A DNA stretch of 64,000 bases from CBFHSF01 sp965658445 (GTDB lineage Bacteria; Bacteroidota; Bacteroidia; Flavobacteriales; Schleiferiaceae): positions 91,232 to 155,231 of the forward strand of contig CBFHSF010000006.1 in NCBI GenBank assembly GCA_965658445.1. The letters run 5' to 3'. The position numbers and the translations under genes were made by a program. Shown piece by piece: positions 18,184 through 27,545 of this stretch. Position 1 is the first letter of the stretch, and every line of letters starts with the position of its first letter. The notes below the pieces were generated by a model that did no database searches, was not told the DNA's origin, and saw only the letters and a program-made list of their open reading frames with translations.

Positions 18184-18292
18184 AAAAAAGTTCTTTCTAT
18201 AGTAGAATCACCGTAGACAACGTTATCTGCGAAAGCAAAATCACGCTTGGATTGTAAAAGGTTTTGTAATTTCACATAAAACCAAACATCCC

Positions 18293-18691
18293 ATGCTTAG
18301 AAATATTTTTTCCGTAGTCGCAGGATTACTCCTAGGAGGCGCTGCTAACATGGCGCTCATTTTGCTCAGTCCCGTGCTCATTCCTCCTCCAGAAGGTTTT
18401 GACTTTACCACGCCAGAAGGATTGGCCGCTGGCATGGAATTCATGGAACCCAAACATTTTATCATGCCCTTCTTGGCCCACGCAGTAGGAACCTTGGTGG
18501 GAGCTTTTGTGGCCGTTAAAATTTCCAAGACGAACAAAATGGTTATTCCCTTGATCATTGGGGCCGCATTTTTTGCCGGTGGACTGTCTATGGTTTTGGA
18601 CTACCCCTCTCCCATGTGGTTCAACGTGCTCGATTTGGGCGTAGCCTATATTCCAATGGCACTCTTGGGATACCGATGGGCGCGTTCTTAG
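18293..18691 (+). CDS. Hypothetical four-TM membrane protein
   Basis: 132 residues with about four membrane segments: a glycine/alanine-rich first helix (RNIFSVVAGLLLGGAANMAL), HAVGTLVGAFVAVKI, IPLIIGAAFFAGGLSMVL, and a final helix ending YRWARS. Between helices 1 and 2 is an extracytoplasmic-looking loop (PPPEGFDFTTPEGLAAGMEFMEP). Proteins of this shape are common in Flavobacteriales but have no assigned function. Confidence 0.65.
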   Translation: MLRNIFSVVAGLLLGGAANMALILLSPVLIPPPEGFDFTTPEGLAAGMEFMEPKHFIMPFLAHAVGTLVGAFVAVKISKTNKMVIPLIIGAAFFAGGLSMVLDYPSPMWFNVLDLGVAYIPMALLGYRWARS

Positions 18692-18787
18692 TTTGATGAC
18701 GCTTTGAACTAATTGGACATAATTTGAGCTTTTTCAGAAAGTCCTGACCTCCCCTTTGTGGTATCATTGTTTTATATTAAATGAGAG

Positions 18788-19704
18788 ATGGTACTGGATT
18801 CTAAGATTATTGAGTTTAAGGGAATGCCGCTTTTTCAGAAAGCGCGATTTAAGGCCCCCATGGACATGCAGGGTTCCTTTGCAGAGTTTGCTTGTTTCTT
18901 CTACGTTGTAGAGGGAAGTATGATGAGTTTTGATGCACGAGGCGCCCATGTGCTTCAGGAAAAGAGGCCATGGTCAAAAATTGCAGCAACTATGTGCAAC
19001 GCTATGTAGGAACCAATGATCAGACCGAATGCGAGGCCATCGCCGTCTACCTATACCCCGATCTTTTGAGAACCATATACCGTGACGAAGTCCCCTCCTT
19101 CCTGAAACAAAAACACCCTCAAGCCCCCAAAAATTTGTGGCGAATGCCCTCGTGGAGCAATTCATGAGCAATTTGGCCTTGTACTTTGAAGATCCAGAAT
19201 GGCTAGATGAGGACTTGGGAATTTTGAAGCTCAAAGAACTTATGATGACTTTGCTGGCCCCAGAAAACCACCAAAACATTCGCAAGCTTCTCTCGGAAAT
19301 CTTTTCTCCCACTGAAATCGCATTTGTACAGACCATAGAGAAAAACCTTTTCAACCCCTTAAAGATTGAACAACTGGCCTTTATCTGTCACATGAGCCTT
19401 TCCACTTTTAAGAGAGAATTTTAAAAAGGCCTTTGGCCAAACCCCTGCCAAATACATTAAGCAACGCCGATTGGAGAAGGCAGAAAAAATGCTGCTGTCT
19501 ACCGGAAAGGCCATTTCAGAAATTGCCTATGATTCTAGGTTTCAAGACCCCACGACTTTTACGGTGAACTTTCATGTAGCCTTTGGCAAATCCCCCTCGG
19601 AGTATCGTTTGACACAACTGGCTCAAATGGGAAAGCAAACGAACTTTTACAGAAAGAAAACCACTTGTAACCTCCTGATATTTGGACTGTTAAAAAACAA
19701 TTAA
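18788..19704 (+). pseudogene. AraC-family regulator with at least three frameshifts
   Basis: Four pieces in different frames make one AraC protein. 18788 to about 18962 encodes the N-terminal cupin-like part (FYVVEGSMMSFDARG). About 18962-19135 gives NYVQRYVGTNDQTECEA and YPDLLRTIY. About 19137-19420 ends in the first helix-turn-helix (LAFICHMSLSTFKREF). About 19424-19704 carries AKYIKQRRLEKAEKML and the second HTH (ISEIAYDSRFQDPTTFTVNF). All three breaks fall in short A or T runs, so sequencing error is possible. It resembles the broken AraC gene at 33.9 kb. An SRPBCC gene follows 20 bases later. Confidence 0.75.
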
Positions 19705-19723
19705 CCGTTAAAATTAAATTATC

Positions 19724-20245
19724 ATGAGTGGATTTAACATTTCAAGAGAAATTACCATTGCCGTGTCTGAAGAGAAGGTGTGGGAAATGGTAGGACCTGG
19801 ATTCGTAGACGTTTATAAGTGGTCTTCCAATGTGGATCACGCCAGTGGAACCGGAACTCCAGAGTTTGAAGGCGCCGTATGCAGCGAGAGATCTTGTGAC
19901 CTCAACGTAAAGGGCTTTTCTAAAATCAGTGAGAAGCTCACCAAGTACGACGAAAAGACCAAGACCTTGGCATATACCGTTCAAGAGGGAATGCCCGGAT
20001 TTGTAACCGAAGCGACCAATGAATGGTCTATTGTCCCTGTCGGAAAAAATGCCTCCAAACTCGTAATGAAGGCTCGATTTGGTTCCAAAGGAATCATGGG
20101 CACCTTGATGAATGGAATGATGGAAAAGAAAATGGTCCAAACCCTTGAGACCGTCCTCAAAGACGCCAAAGTCTATGCAGAAACAGGACTTCCGTCCAAA
20201 GCCAAGAGAAATCGTATGAAGGAATTAGCGCTTAAAGTCGCATAA
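19724..20245 (+). CDS. SRPBCC-family (START/Bet v1-like) protein
   Basis: 173 residues with the SRPBCC pattern: ISREITIAVSEEKVWEMVG at the start, a WSIVP strand, and a long C-terminal helix (about 125-150). The fold makes a hydrophobic pocket for lipids or small ligands; members include polyketide cyclases. It directly follows the broken AraC gene and is followed by the remnant of an epimerase. A similar gene lies at 32.3 kb, also near an AraC gene, so AraC-type control of SRPBCC proteins may be a repeated theme. Ligand unknown. Confidence 0.75.
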   Translation: MSGFNISREITIAVSEEKVWEMVGPGFVDVYKWSSNVDHASGTGTPEFEGAVCSERSCDLNVKGFSKISEKLTKYDEKTKTLAYTVQEGMPGFVTEATNEWSIVPVGKNASKLVMKARFGSKGIMGTLMNGMMEKKMVQTLETVLKDAKVYAETGLPSKAKRNRMKELALKVA

Positions 20246-20314
20246 CCAGAGTCGAGTTATTTGAATTATACACTCAAAAGTCTCCATTTAAAAATAATAA
20301 CTTTAGTCCAACTT

Positions 20315-20481
20315 ATGCTGAAGACTTACAGGTATCTAGGATTCGTTCTTCACATCATGAAGACCCTCAGCCCCAACTCCGTAGTAGATACCAATCAAAT
20401 TGGCCTGGCCATGGTTGCCTGTGCCACCGAGGGGTATTCTCAAAAAATCGTAAACCCGCGGACATCAATAAACTAGCTTAG
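20315..20481 (+). pseudogene. C-terminal remnant of an NAD-dependent epimerase-like protein
   Basis: Only about 55 codons remain: YRYLGFVLHIMKTLSPN, then TNQIGLAMVACATEGYSQKIVNPR. This pattern of a hydrophobic helix, T-x-Q-I-G-x-AM and a final D-I-x-K-L matches the end of NAD(P)-binding epimerase/dehydratase-like proteins. The Rossmann domain is missing, and the last codons are shifted: dropping back one base near 20460 restores DINKLA and a stop at 20481. It is a truncated, decayed gene. Confidence 0.55.
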
Positions 20482-20553
20482 TCCTAGGACGAGTATTGGG
20501 TTTTTATTGTTTCTTTGAGTTCCCGTAAACGGACTTCTCGAAAACGCTTCTAA

Positions 20554-21972
20554 ATGGTATTTAGCAGTTTACTTTTTCTGCTCTATTTCTTGCCTGTATT
20601 CACGGCCCTGTACTATTGGACCCCAAATAGGTTTAAGAACGCTTGGGTATTGATAGGTTCCATTGTCTTTTACAGCTGGGGAGCTCCTAAATTTATAGCC
20701 GTCATCCTCCTGTCTACCTTTATTGATTTCCACTTTGTGCGATGGATGGACGCGTCGCAATCCAAGAGAAAAAGGCAGCTCTGGCTTTTGGGTTCTTTGA
20801 CCATTAACCTGGGGCTTTTGGCGTATTTCAAATATTCTAACTTCTTTATTGACAACGTAAACGCCCTCCTCTCCCCCCTGGGAGGCGAGCCCATACATTG
20901 GGTCAAGTTGGTTTTGCCCTTGGGCATCTCCTTTTACACCTTTGAGACGGTTACCTATGTTGTGGACGTATACCGAAAAGAACACAAACCGCTCCACAAC
21001 TTTTGGGATTACCAATTATACATCATTTTCTTCCCAAAACTCATAGCAGGTCCCATCGTTCGATTTATAGATTTTGCGGACCAAATAACCGATCGTTTTT
21101 CTAAGGACACATGGGATAAGAGACTTCGAGGATTCCAGCGGTTTTGCCTTGGGTTGGGAAAAAAGGTTTTAATCGCCAACTCCGTTGGGGCTTATGCCGA
21201 TGAAATTATGGCCGTGGCGCCCCAAGAACTCACACCATCCATCGCTTGGATTGGAATACTGTGCTACACCTTCCAGATCTACTTTGACTTTTCTGGTTAT
21301 TCAGATATGGCCCTTGGCTTGGGCCGAATGATGGGCTTTAGCCTTCCTGAAAACTTCGAAAACCCCTACACCTCTGCCAGCATTACGGAATTCTGGAGGC
21401 GATGGCATATTACCTTGGGCGCATGGATGAAGAACTACCTCTACATTCCCCTAGGTGGAAACCAATCTTCTCCAAAGTGGAAGGTGTATAGAAATCTTTG
21501 GATTGTATTTCTATTCTCTGGACTGTGGCACGGAGCCAGCTGGAATTTTGTTCTGTGGGGAGCCTATCACGGGGCCTTTTTAGTCCTGGAGCGATGGTTC
21601 CTACTCAAGTGGTATGAAAAGCTGGGGGCATTTGTACCCAGACTCATCACTTTTACCGCTGTGGTCTTTGGCTGGATCTTTTTTAGAATAGAAACCTTTG
21701 ACGGAGCCATAGACTACGTGCAGGCCCTCTTTATCAGCGATGGCCATTACGCCTTTATCAGGGGCCCTCATTTGTACTTTTTCCTGGGAATGGCCGCCCT
21801 ACTCTCTTTCTTTGTTTTGATACCTGGAGGGCAACGGCTTCAGAATTGGCTGTACAAAGCGGAAGGAAGATTTTCTGTCGCATCCTTTGGCTTCAGCTTG
21901 GCCTTGCTGTGGGTCAGCGTGATGTCCTTAGCTCAAAATTCGTTTAACCCCTTTATCTATTTTAGATTTTAA
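20554..21972 (+). CDS. MBOAT-family O-acyltransferase (AlgI-like)
   Basis: 472 residues with about ten membrane segments and the AlgI-type signature: FDFSGYSDMALGLGRMMG, ITEFWRRWHITLGAWMKNYLYIPLGG, and the likely catalytic His326 in SGLWHGASWNF (His285 in WRRWH is also conserved). AlgI-like proteins carry acyl groups, usually acetyl, across the inner membrane for O-acetylation of exopolysaccharides. The following gene overlaps by one base (TAATG) and encodes an SGNH-like partner, the usual AlgI/AlgJ-X pairing. No polysaccharide synthesis genes are in the window, so the acceptor is unknown. Confidence 0.92.
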   Translation: MVFSSLLFLLYFLPVFTALYYWTPNRFKNAWVLIGSIVFYSWGAPKFIAVILLSTFIDFHFVRWMDASQSKRKRQLWLLGSLTINLGLLAYFKYSNFFIDNVNALLSPLGGEPIHWVKLVLPLGISFYTFETVTYVVDVYRKEHKPLHNFWDYQLYIIFFPKLIAGPIVRFIDFADQITDRFSKDTWDKRLRGFQRFCLGLGKKVLIANSVGAYADEIMAVAPQELTPSIAWIGILCYTFQIYFDFSGYSDMALGLGRMMGFSLPENFENPYTSASITEFWRRWHITLGAWMKNYLYIPLGGNQSSPKWKVYRNLWIVFLFSGLWHGASWNFVLWGAYHGAFLVLERWFLLKWYEKLGAFVPRLITFTAVVFGWIFFRIETFDGAIDYVQALFISDGHYAFIRGPHLYFFLGMAALLSFFVLIPGGQRLQNWLYKAEGRFSVASFGFSLALLWVSVMSLAQNSFNPFIYFRF

Positions 21973-23141
21973 TGGAAAGCGAAAAGCCAAATAAAGGAAC
22001 ATCCCATACTGCTTCCAAATTCGCATTTGTGTTTTTGGGAATTGCGGTAGTTTTTATTTTGATCCAGTCCCTTTACCACTTCATCCCTGCCGCACCCTTA
22101 AAGGGATATTTTGAGGAAGTCAAAGAGCCTGAATGGTCCTTTAAAAGCTGGTTTTCCGGGGAATATCAGCGGCAATCTGAAGAAGCTATTTCTAGAAATT
22201 GGGGATTCTCCAATTCAGCCATTAGAATGCAAAATCAATTAAATTACTCACTCTTCAACAAAACCAATATTCCCGAAGGAGTTTTGATTGGGAAGACAGG
22301 GTTTCTCTTTGAAGAAACGTATTTAGAAGCGGCTAACGGGGAAGATTATCTTGGAGATTCTACCCTAAATTTTATAGCAGAAGAACTCAAGTTACTTTCG
22401 GATTCCCTCCGAAGTAAAGACAAGGCGTTTCTCTTTGTTATTGCACCAAACAAAGTATTGTTCCATTCAGAGGAAATTCCCGCCAACCGTCTAAGTCTAT
22501 CAAATAAAACGAACCGGATCATCCTCACCCAATTACTGCGCGAAAAAGAGGTTCCTTACATCGATTTTAATGAGGAGTTTAAGCGGGTGATTAAACCTAA
22601 TTTTAGAGAGCAAGATAGCCTACAAGCACCTATTTTTAGCTCCATGGGAATTCATTGGTCATACTATGCCGCCGCCGTAGCAAATGAAACCATATTTAAA
22701 GCAATAGAGAGACAAACCCCTCGATTTAGTGTTGTATGCGACTGGGAAGCTTCCACTTGGAGAGAGCCAAGAGGGACTGAATTGGATATAGGGAACACCC
22801 TTAATCTATGGTTACCAATAAAACAAGACTTTTTAATGGCCGAACCCCAGCTCCAATTAAAAGCGAATACTCCTAAAGCGAATCTTTTAGTAATCGGAGA
22901 TAGTTTTTATTGGACTTTAGTAAGCCAAGGAGAAGCTTCTAAGGTTTACAACAACAATACCTTTTGGTATTACAATAAACAGGAATATAAAACCGGCCAA
23001 TTGACCTCGAGAAAAATTCCCATTCGAGATACGGAACTAACAGAAGAAATCATGACAAATGATGTCGTTATGATCGTTACCTCTGACCCAAACTTGCGAT
23101 ATACTTTGTGGAGCCTATTGGATTCAATCAATTTTCATTAA
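21972..23141 (+). CDS. AlgX/AlgJ-like SGNH O-acetyltransferase
   Basis: 389 residues: one N-terminal membrane anchor (about 17-38) followed by an extracytoplasmic SGNH-hydrolase-like domain. Markers of the AlgX/AlgJ group are GKTGFLF at 107-113, GIHWSYY around His228, the ELDIGN segment, and GDSFYW around Ser311, the presumed nucleophile. It would take the acyl group delivered by the MBOAT protein encoded immediately upstream and transfer it to a polysaccharide in the periplasm. Translation is coupled through TAATG. Family and pairing are well known; the substrate is inference. Confidence 0.88.
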   Translation: MESEKPNKGTSHTASKFAFVFLGIAVVFILIQSLYHFIPAAPLKGYFEEVKEPEWSFKSWFSGEYQRQSEEAISRNWGFSNSAIRMQNQLNYSLFNKTNIPEGVLIGKTGFLFEETYLEAANGEDYLGDSTLNFIAEELKLLSDSLRSKDKAFLFVIAPNKVLFHSEEIPANRLSLSNKTNRIILTQLLREKEVPYIDFNEEFKRVIKPNFREQDSLQAPIFSSMGIHWSYYAAAVANETIFKAIERQTPRFSVVCDWEASTWREPRGTELDIGNTLNLWLPIKQDFLMAEPQLQLKANTPKANLLVIGDSFYWTLVSQGEASKVYNNNTFWYYNKQEYKTGQLTSRKIPIRDTELTEEIMTNDVVMIVTSDPNLRYTLWSLLDSINFH

Positions 23142-23229
23142 AAACTTGAAGAGCGAATATATTTCAAATACGTAGGATTACGCTTATCTTGTAGGAACTG
23201 TCGTATTTTAACACATTATTTTCCACACC

Positions 23230-23637
23230 ATGAAAAAGCTCCTATTTTCAATCAGTGGAATTCTACTCATGGCCTTAGCCACGCACTCGGAATCACTTAC
23301 TGCTCCGGTTGCTCAAGGTGTTTACGGAGGAACCGTTGAAGACATTGAGGTTTATCAAACACATGCAGATTCTGTCTGTTTAGTGATTTCTACCCGAAGC
23401 CCTAATTCACTTTTTTACTGAAGAGGTTACCGAGGTAGCGGCATTGTAAATGTTAAATGGACGCCACTTCCCTGTGCGGACGAAAATGATGGATTTGGCG
23501 GAGACATTCAACAGGTAGAAGTACACCACGGAAGTCAAACCATTTTCTTTTTGCATCAAGGCACCTTATACACTACCACGCGAAGTGCTCCTTCAGCCAT
23601 ATCAACGGTGGAGGAATTGTGTAAACTCCCCTCGTAA
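23230..23637 (+). pseudogene. N-terminal remnant of a large secreted protein
   Basis: A signal peptide (MKKLLFSISGILLMALATHS) leads into PVAQGVYGGTVEDIEVYQ and ISTRSPNSLFY, then a TGA at 23419-23421. The same frame continues as RGYRGSGIVNVKWTPLP, GFGGDIQQVEVHHG and FFLHQGTLYTTT to TAA at 23637. The pieces read like the beginning of a long beta-rich surface protein. Only about 135 codons survive, and the 3' end runs into the 3' part of a decayed hydrolase on the opposite strand, suggesting that a deletion joined the two. Confidence 0.6.
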
Positions 23638-24462
23638 AAACCTCGGATAAATTTGGCTACATCCAATGATGAGGAAACAAATATTCCATTCCCTCCACGA
23701 GTAGAAAAATAAGAGTCATAAGGTATAGCCCCCACCCAATTGGTGTTGTTGTAGATTCCGTTCATGTTTCCTAAGTCGTAACCCTAAGAGGTAGAATAGG
23801 TCTCATTCATTCCCAAGGGGGTGTACAATCGAGTTTGAAATAACTGATCCAAGGATTGACCAGAAGCATTCTCGGCAATCCAACCTGCCAATAAGAAATT
23901 CACAAGACATTCGTACCTGTGTTCTTGATTCGGATTGGGAGTAGTTCCCACAAAATATGTAGAACTGGCCACGTCTCTGAGGTTCCAGACACTGTCTCTG
24001 TCTGCCCACACATCATTCCACAAAGGCGTGGGTGGCGTGGCCGAAGACCAAGTATCGTTTAAATCGGTAGTGTGGTTCAGTAACTGTTTTATGGTTAGGG
24101 TACTTTCGATATCCGAAGAAATGGTATCAGTTCCTAAGTAATCGCCAATGGGATCATTGATATCTAACAAACCTTCTTCGTGCAATTGTAAAATAACGGC
24201 AGTGGTCAGAGACTTACCTACACTCCCACTGTTCCAATATTTATTCGAGCACAGGATTACCCGGAGAAGACTCTCCTGCCATCCCTGTCCAAACACATTC
24301 TCCGGGAAAAATAATGGTGGCGGTTACACCCTCCAATCCCAAGCCGGAAATTTTAGAATCCAATAAAAATTGCAAATCGGCGGCTAACGCAGAATCGACT
24401 TGAGCTCGAGCGGAAGAACAAAAAACGGAGAATGCAAAAAGAAACGCTGCTAATGTATTCAC
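23556..24462 (-). pseudogene. Serine beta-lactamase-like hydrolase, frameshifted and truncated
   Basis: Read from 24462 downwards: a signal peptide (ending ARAQ), ATIIFPGECVWTGMAGESSP, then a frameshift near 24250, then SGSVGKSLTTAVILQLHEEGLLDINDPIGDYL. The SxxK pair of this family (serine hydrolase/beta-lactamase-related) lies at this frameshift region. It continues with TIKQLLNHTT and NFLLAGWIAENASG to a TAG at about 23783, where Tyr fits (TSYGYDLGN), and on to SRGGNGIFVSSSLDVAKFI. The C-terminal part is absent. The protein would have been an exported esterase or peptidase-like hydrolase. Confidence 0.75.
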
Positions 24463-24613
24463 CTGATTGTAGGTTAGTTAGATTTTCAATGTACGAACAA
24501 TTATCGGCTTTATCCGATATCATGGATTGCACTACCGATTTTTAGGTATGTGCCATTCTCAAAATTTTTCTCACATTTGAGACACTTAAAACCTACTGAC
24601 AAAAACCTAAAAC

Positions 24614-25108
24614 ATGAAATCAAGAATCATCCAATTCTTCTCTCTATCCCTAACCGTTTTTCTTTGCAGTTGTGCCACTATCATGAGTGGTCCCAACCAA
24701 GAATTCACCTTTAGAACCGAACCCACCCGTGCCACCGTCAGACTCAACGGAATGGACATTGGCAAAACGCCTTTGACGAGAAACTTGGATCGTTCAATCT
24801 CTTACGAAGTAGAAATCACCATGCCCGGTTACAAACCCTACTACCTCAGGTTGGAAAAGGGATTCAACGGCTGGTATATTGGAAACATTCTATTTGGAGG
24901 CATCGTAGGTCTTATTGTAGACCCATTGACCGGAGCCATCTACACCTTGACGCCAGAAGATGAATTGGGCAACACCCCGAGAAACATGTGGGTAAAAAGC
25001 GATTTCGGTAATCTCACCTTAGATATTTCCATGACGCCTGTGGACGGACAAATCCCCTATGACTACATGGAGGAAGACGACTCATCTCAAGGTTCTCCCA
25101 TGGAGTAG
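24614..25108 (+). CDS. PEGA-domain lipoprotein
   Basis: 164 residues with lipobox LCSC (Cys19). The mature protein opens with the PEGA-like segment FRTEPTRATVRLNGMDIGKTPL followed by SYEVEITMPGYKPYYL, a small beta-domain common in bacterial envelope proteins. Next comes a glycine-rich hydrophobic stretch (GNILFGGIVGLIVDPLTGAIY) that may lie against the membrane, then an acidic tail. This region is intact although its neighbours on both sides are decayed. The function is structural or binding at best guess. Confidence 0.75.
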   Translation: MKSRIIQFFSLSLTVFLCSCATIMSGPNQEFTFRTEPTRATVRLNGMDIGKTPLTRNLDRSISYEVEITMPGYKPYYLRLEKGFNGWYIGNILFGGIVGLIVDPLTGAIYTLTPEDELGNTPRNMWVKSDFGNLTLDISMTPVDGQIPYDYMEEDDSSQGSPME

Positions 25109-25222
25109 ACGCCATTTTCCTTCTCCCTGTGTGGCGTTAAAACTATCTCAATTTAGATTTCTTTCACACGGCGTTTTGGCAGTGGGAAGTACTTTGGTGG
25201 CATAAACTAAAAACCTCCAACT

Positions 25223-26219
25223 ATGAGACTTCAACCATCTTTGAAAAATCTCATGAGTTTTACATTGATCACTTCCTCCATGGCGGTGCATCAAGCCATG
25301 GCTCAACCCGAACCGACCCCAGAACCCCAAATCAGTTTTGCCCGAGAAGTTCGCTCACATGAATACTATGTAGAACAAGCAGGGCTTTGGTGGGCACAAA
25401 CCCAACAGAATCCAAAGGACGAAAACGCCTGGTACCAATACTTCCGCGCGTGCAGAAATGCCCAAGGGACGGACAACTGGTCTGCAGATTTTGTGAATGA
25501 AGCGGATTACTTGAGATTGGCCCCAGACATCATCGCACTGATGGAGGAAGAAATTCCTGGCTCATTTACCCTTCAATTTATAAAGGGGTCTCACCAAGGG
25601 GTTTCTACAGAAAACAGTGAATTCATCCTCAAGGCGTACAGACAAAACCCCTATTTCGAGGATCTTTTGGCCGATGTGGTTTCTTACGCACACGCCAGTC
25701 ACAATCCTGAATTGAGACGTGAGGCTAACATCAAATGGCACGACCAAGGCGATTGGCCCGATGGCTTCTTGACCTTCGGCTACAACCAATTGGTGTCCGT
25801 TCCCAAAAATGGAATTCTATTGGTTTCTGGAGACAATGACACCTACCCTGCTTGGATGCTACAAGATGCCTTGGGGATTAGAACTGATGTCAAGGTTTTA
25901 AACATCGATTTCTTCCTCAACCCAGACTACGCAAAGGCAGAACTGAAAGCTCTGGGGATGCCGGAACTGGAGCTACCGCCCATTGATGTCAAAAATGCGA
26001 TGGGACAACTTTGGACTTCCGCTGTCTGAGCCTCGAGGCCAAGGCAGAATTGACCAACTGAATCAAACCCTATTAGAGTCCTTGGGACACGCCTATCAAT
26101 GGGAAACACAAAAGGGAAGCACTGAAATTGCCGACACCTATAAATCCATCGCCCGAGATTATTTGTACAGAACGCATACGATGGAGGAATCAAATAAAAT
26201 GATTGAAGACCTCTTTTAA
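25223..26219 (+). pseudogene. Secreted protein of unknown function, internally deleted or frameshifted
   Basis: The first 250 residues (25223 to about 25990) have a signal peptide, an N-terminal helical part (YYVEQAGLWWAQTQQNPKD) and a segment GILLVSGDNDTYPAWMLQDALGIRTDVKVLNIDF. That segment resembles the C-terminal region of DUF2723-type and related Bacteroidota proteins. The frame stops at 26029. A different frame gives a convincing C-terminus from about 26040 (RIDQLNQTLLESLG to MIEDLF, stop 26219). The middle section expected between them seems to be missing, so a deletion plus frame change is more likely than a single-base error. Confidence 0.6.
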
Positions 26220-26317
26220 TTTTCGGATTACCAAAAAAAGAAAATCTCTTTTCCTTCGGCGAATGTTGTTGAATTACTAGGCCTACTTGTCGTATCTTTC
26301 TCTTTGAAATACGACTG

Positions 26318-27535
26318 ATGAAACCTGATATCAATACCATTCCCGAAGGACAAAGGAGAGCCCATTCCAAAAAGACGGTACGGGCCATGCTCCTAAACTT
26401 CTTTACACATGGACTGGGGACCCTCTACGCGTGACATCCCAAAAAAGCCGCCCTCTTTTATATTTACTTGTTGTTCCTGGCCTCGCTACCAAGCTTTGTA
26501 GCCTCCTCCTTTGCCATCGCCATTATTATTGTAATAATTGGCTTGGCATTTTACATCTACATAATCACATCTGCCTCAAAGGACGTTGAGAAAAATCCCT
26601 TCCCTCCAAAGACCTGGTGGGATAAGTGGTACATCTACATGTTCCTGTTCTTTTTGAATTACGGCATGGCAGCCTTTTTGCCGGGAGAAGTACTCAATCC
26701 CGTTGGAAACTACCATTCTTTTAAAATCTCCACGCCCTCCATGGCCCCCACCTTTGAGGTGAACGATATCATAATGACACACAAAACCAAGGAAATCGAA
26801 AGCTACAAACCCGTGGTCTTTGAGTTTCCAGCAGAGCCCCATACCATTTATCTCAAGAGTGCCGTGGGGATTCCAGGTGATCAAATACACATTGTAAAAG
26901 GAAGGCTGTCCATTAATGGAGTGGCTGAAAAAGCCCCCCACATTAGAAAGGGATATCAAGTTGAGCTCAAAACGGATTTTGTGCCCACAGCTAGGCTCAA
27001 AAGCCTGAAAATCAAACCCTCTGAAGATAACGTAATCCCGGTGGCCCCAAGGAGGTATTACATTCATATGACGCCCTACCAAGCAAGTGAATTGGCCAAG
27101 GACCCCAATATTTTGGAGGTGGCCATTAATCACGAAATCTCAGAAAAACAAAGTGAGAATCTCCACCCCGCATTTGTAAGTGCTAAGTGGACCACAGATA
27201 ACTTTGGTCCTCTTTACATACCAAAAAAAGGAGGTACCATAGAACTTACGGATCTCAATTCCTCTCTCTACGGAGAATACATTGTCCAGGAGGACCCCGG
27301 CATTTTTTGGAACGACCTTGGCCATCTAGAAAACGCCGATTGTGAACTGACGGAATACACCTTTACCCAAAATTATTTCTTTGTAATGGGAGACAACACA
27401 CACAACAGTTTGGATTCCAGATACTGGGGATTACTCTCTGAGGATAGAATTATTGGAATTCCACTTTATTACTTACTTTCAGACTCCCAAGAAAAAATCG
27501 GTGCACCCATCCCAGAGTTTTTATTGGGAAGTTAA
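26318..27535 (+). pseudogene. Signal peptidase I homologue interrupted by TGA
   Basis: From the ATG at 26318 the frame reads 38 codons (ending FFTHGLGTLYA), meets TGA at 26432-26434, and continues in frame (HPKKAALFYIYLL) to TAA at 27535. The stop replaces what should be Gly in a TM2-like GLGTLYAGxP motif. The rest is a complete S26 signal peptidase: nucleophile Ser141 in STPSMAPTF, Lys180 in IYLKSAVGIPGD, and the last box FFVMGDNTHNSLDSRYWG, counting from 26318. Restarting at the TTG at 26468 could still give a protein with both catalytic residues, so loss of function is not certain. Confidence 0.7.
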
Positions 27536-27545
27536 AATAGCATGC

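Noticed and set aside
20481..20490. GTCCTAGGAC perfect 10-bp palindrome
   Set aside because: Short, no partner motif or repeat nearby, and placed just after a gene remnant; likely chance.
12876..26434. Genome-wide reassignment of UGA to glycine
   Set aside because: TGA ends several intact genes through ATGA overlaps, and TAA and TAG also interrupt other genes, so reassignment of one codon cannot explain the pattern.
26576..27133. Minus-strand frame of 185 codons in the signal peptidase gene
   Set aside because: Antisense to conserved peptidase motifs; translation has no recognisable features.
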